Source: an uncultured Bacillota bacterium (GTDB lineage Bacteria; Bacillota; Clostridia; Peptostreptococcales; Anaerovoracaceae). Taken from it: a stretch of 7,049 nucleotides of DNA. Shown one piece after another: positions 6,072-7,049 of the stretch. Position 1 is the first letter of the stretch; each line of letters begins with the position of its first letter. Under the pieces are notes generated by a model, which worked only from the letters and a program-made list of their open reading frames with translations, did not search any database and had not been told where the DNA came from. The stretch lies in the NCBI GenBank assembly GCA_946545145.1, contig CAMNNG010000061.1:1-7049 (forward strand), written 5' to 3'. Made by a program: the position numbers and the translations under genes.

Positions 6072-7049
6072 ACGCTTTAGGATTGATATTTGCTGACTCC
6101 TATGACGTAGACCTCAACGGACTGACCGATCTCAGGACGCTCGCGGCCGTTTCTTACGGAGGAAGATACAGACTCATAGATTTCATGCTTTCGAATATGG
6201 CGAACGCAGGGATCAGGAATATAGGAATAATCACTTCGCAGAACTACGGAAGCCTGATGTGGCACGTAAGGGGAGGCGCAGGATGGGATCTCGACAGAAA
6301 GCAGTCCGGCATCAGGTTCCTGCCGCCGTTCGCGACTGAGACGGGAAGGTACGCTTACGAGAACAGGCTCGAGGCCATGCAGGCCAACCTTGCTTACCTC
6401 AGAGAGCTCAAGGAAAAGTACGTCCTCTTCGGCAGCTGCAACTACGCGGCCAACCTCGATTTCCAGGCCATGCTCGACTTCCATGAGAAGAGCGGCGCCG
6501 TCGTTACGGGCCTGTACACGAAGAACCCGATCAACAAGAAAAACGGAAGCGACGTCACGGAGTACGTGACGGATGAGAACGGGAAGATCCTCGAGTGCAG
6601 GATAGTCCGCGATCTCGACCATGCTGAGAAGATCGCTGCGAACACATACATCATGGACAGGGAGGAGCTGATCCGCGGCCTCGAGGAAACGAGCAAGGCG
6701 GGCAAGAAGAGCTTCAGAAGGGATATAATCCCGCAGATTGCGGCCAAGGGCAAGGCGATGGCTTATGAGGCGAAGGAAAGGCTGTTCTTCATGGACGATA
6801 TTTCGAGTTATCTTGCGAGCAATCTGATGCTCCTCGAACCGGAAGTGCGTTATGAGCTTCTCAGGAACCCGAAGAGGCCGATAATCACAAGGGTCAAGGA
6901 CAGCGCTCCGACACGCTTCGGATCGAAGGCGAAGGCGACGAACTCGATCATCGCCGACGGAGCCATAATCGACGGCGAAGTTAGGAATTCGATTGTATTC
7001 AGAGGAGCCCGCATCAAGAAGGGCGCAGTCGTCGAAAACAGCGTAATAA
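6068..7049 (+). CDS. glgD: GlgD, non-catalytic GlgC paralogue (3' end outside the window)
   Basis: The frame is open from the ATG at 6068 to the edge, 327 codons of a family usually near 370 residues. It resembles GlgC over its length: YGGRYRLIDFMLSN matches FGARYRIIDFSLSN, GAGWDLDR matches the GSPWDLDL segment, and the end carries beta-helix repeats (NSIIADGAIIDGEVRNSIVF). The catalytic features are lost. The GGQGSRL loop is replaced by DSYDVDL (about 10-16), the lysine of KPAV is leucine, LSGDHIY reads GSCNYAA with Asn125 in place of the catalytic Asp, and no EKP motif follows. In Geobacillus stearothermophilus, GlgD alone is inactive but raises GlgC activity in a GlgCD complex. A similar supporting role is inferred here from the operon and coupling. 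A fully independent enzyme is unlikely. The start is settled by AAGGAGG and the ATGA overlap with glgC. Confidence 0.95.
   Translation, partial: MNALGLIFADSYDVDLNGLTDLRTLAAVSYGGRYRLIDFMLSNMANAGIRNIGIITSQNYGSLMWHVRGGAGWDLDRKQSGIRFLPPFATETGRYAYENRLEAMQANLAYLRELKEKYVLFGSCNYAANLDFQAMLDFHEKSGAVVTGLYTKNPINKKNGSDVTEYVTDENGKILECRIVRDLDHAEKIAANTYIMDREELIRGLEETSKAGKKSFRRDIIPQIAAKGKAMAYEAKERLFFMDDISSYLASNLMLLEPEVRYELLRNPKRPIITRVKDSAPTRFGSKAKATNSIIADGAIIDGEVRNSIVFRGARIKKGAVVENSVI

Noticed and set aside
6077..6753. Minus-strand open frames opposite glgD
   Set aside because: The plus-strand frame translates to a clear GlgD; these are its antisense shadows.

Overview
The window is one compact glycogen-metabolism locus, coding almost wall to wall, from what is most likely a member of the Bacillota (Clostridia-like). 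Four things support that placement: a separate glgD beside glgC, a GlgC without the enterobacterial activator lysine, strong purine-rich ribosome binding sites before most genes, and sigma-A type promoter hexamers in the only sizeable gap. Codon use mixes G/C-ending codons with many AGG, AGA and ATA codons. Species cannot be named from this sequence.

Layout: two divergent transcription units leave a 204-base intergenic region (2809-3012). Leftward, glgA (glycogen synthase, 1369-2808) is followed after 46 bases by glgP (glycogen phosphorylase), whose first 440 codons lie in the window before the left edge. Rightward, glgB (branching enzyme, 3013-4932) overlaps glgC (ADP-glucose pyrophosphorylase, 4908-6071) by 25 bases. 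glgC in turn overlaps glgD (a GlgC paralogue, from 6068) by the four bases ATGA, and glgD runs off the right edge. No terminator, RNA gene, mobile element or CRISPR array was found.

Together the genes make a complete cycle. GlgC, probably with GlgD as a non-catalytic partner, makes ADP-glucose from glucose-1-phosphate and ATP. GlgA adds the glucose to alpha-1,4 chains and GlgB introduces alpha-1,6 branches. GlgP releases glucose-1-phosphate again. The precursor-supply and branching genes are on one strand, and the elongation and breakdown genes are on the other. Both sets are probably driven by back-to-back promoters in the shared gap.

The window holds no obviously new system. The points worth a second look are the divergent wiring and the small symmetric repeats in the shared control region, a GlgA that lacks the usual N-terminal lysine, a GlgD with the catalytic aspartate changed to asparagine, and an A-rich slippery site where glgB overlaps glgC.
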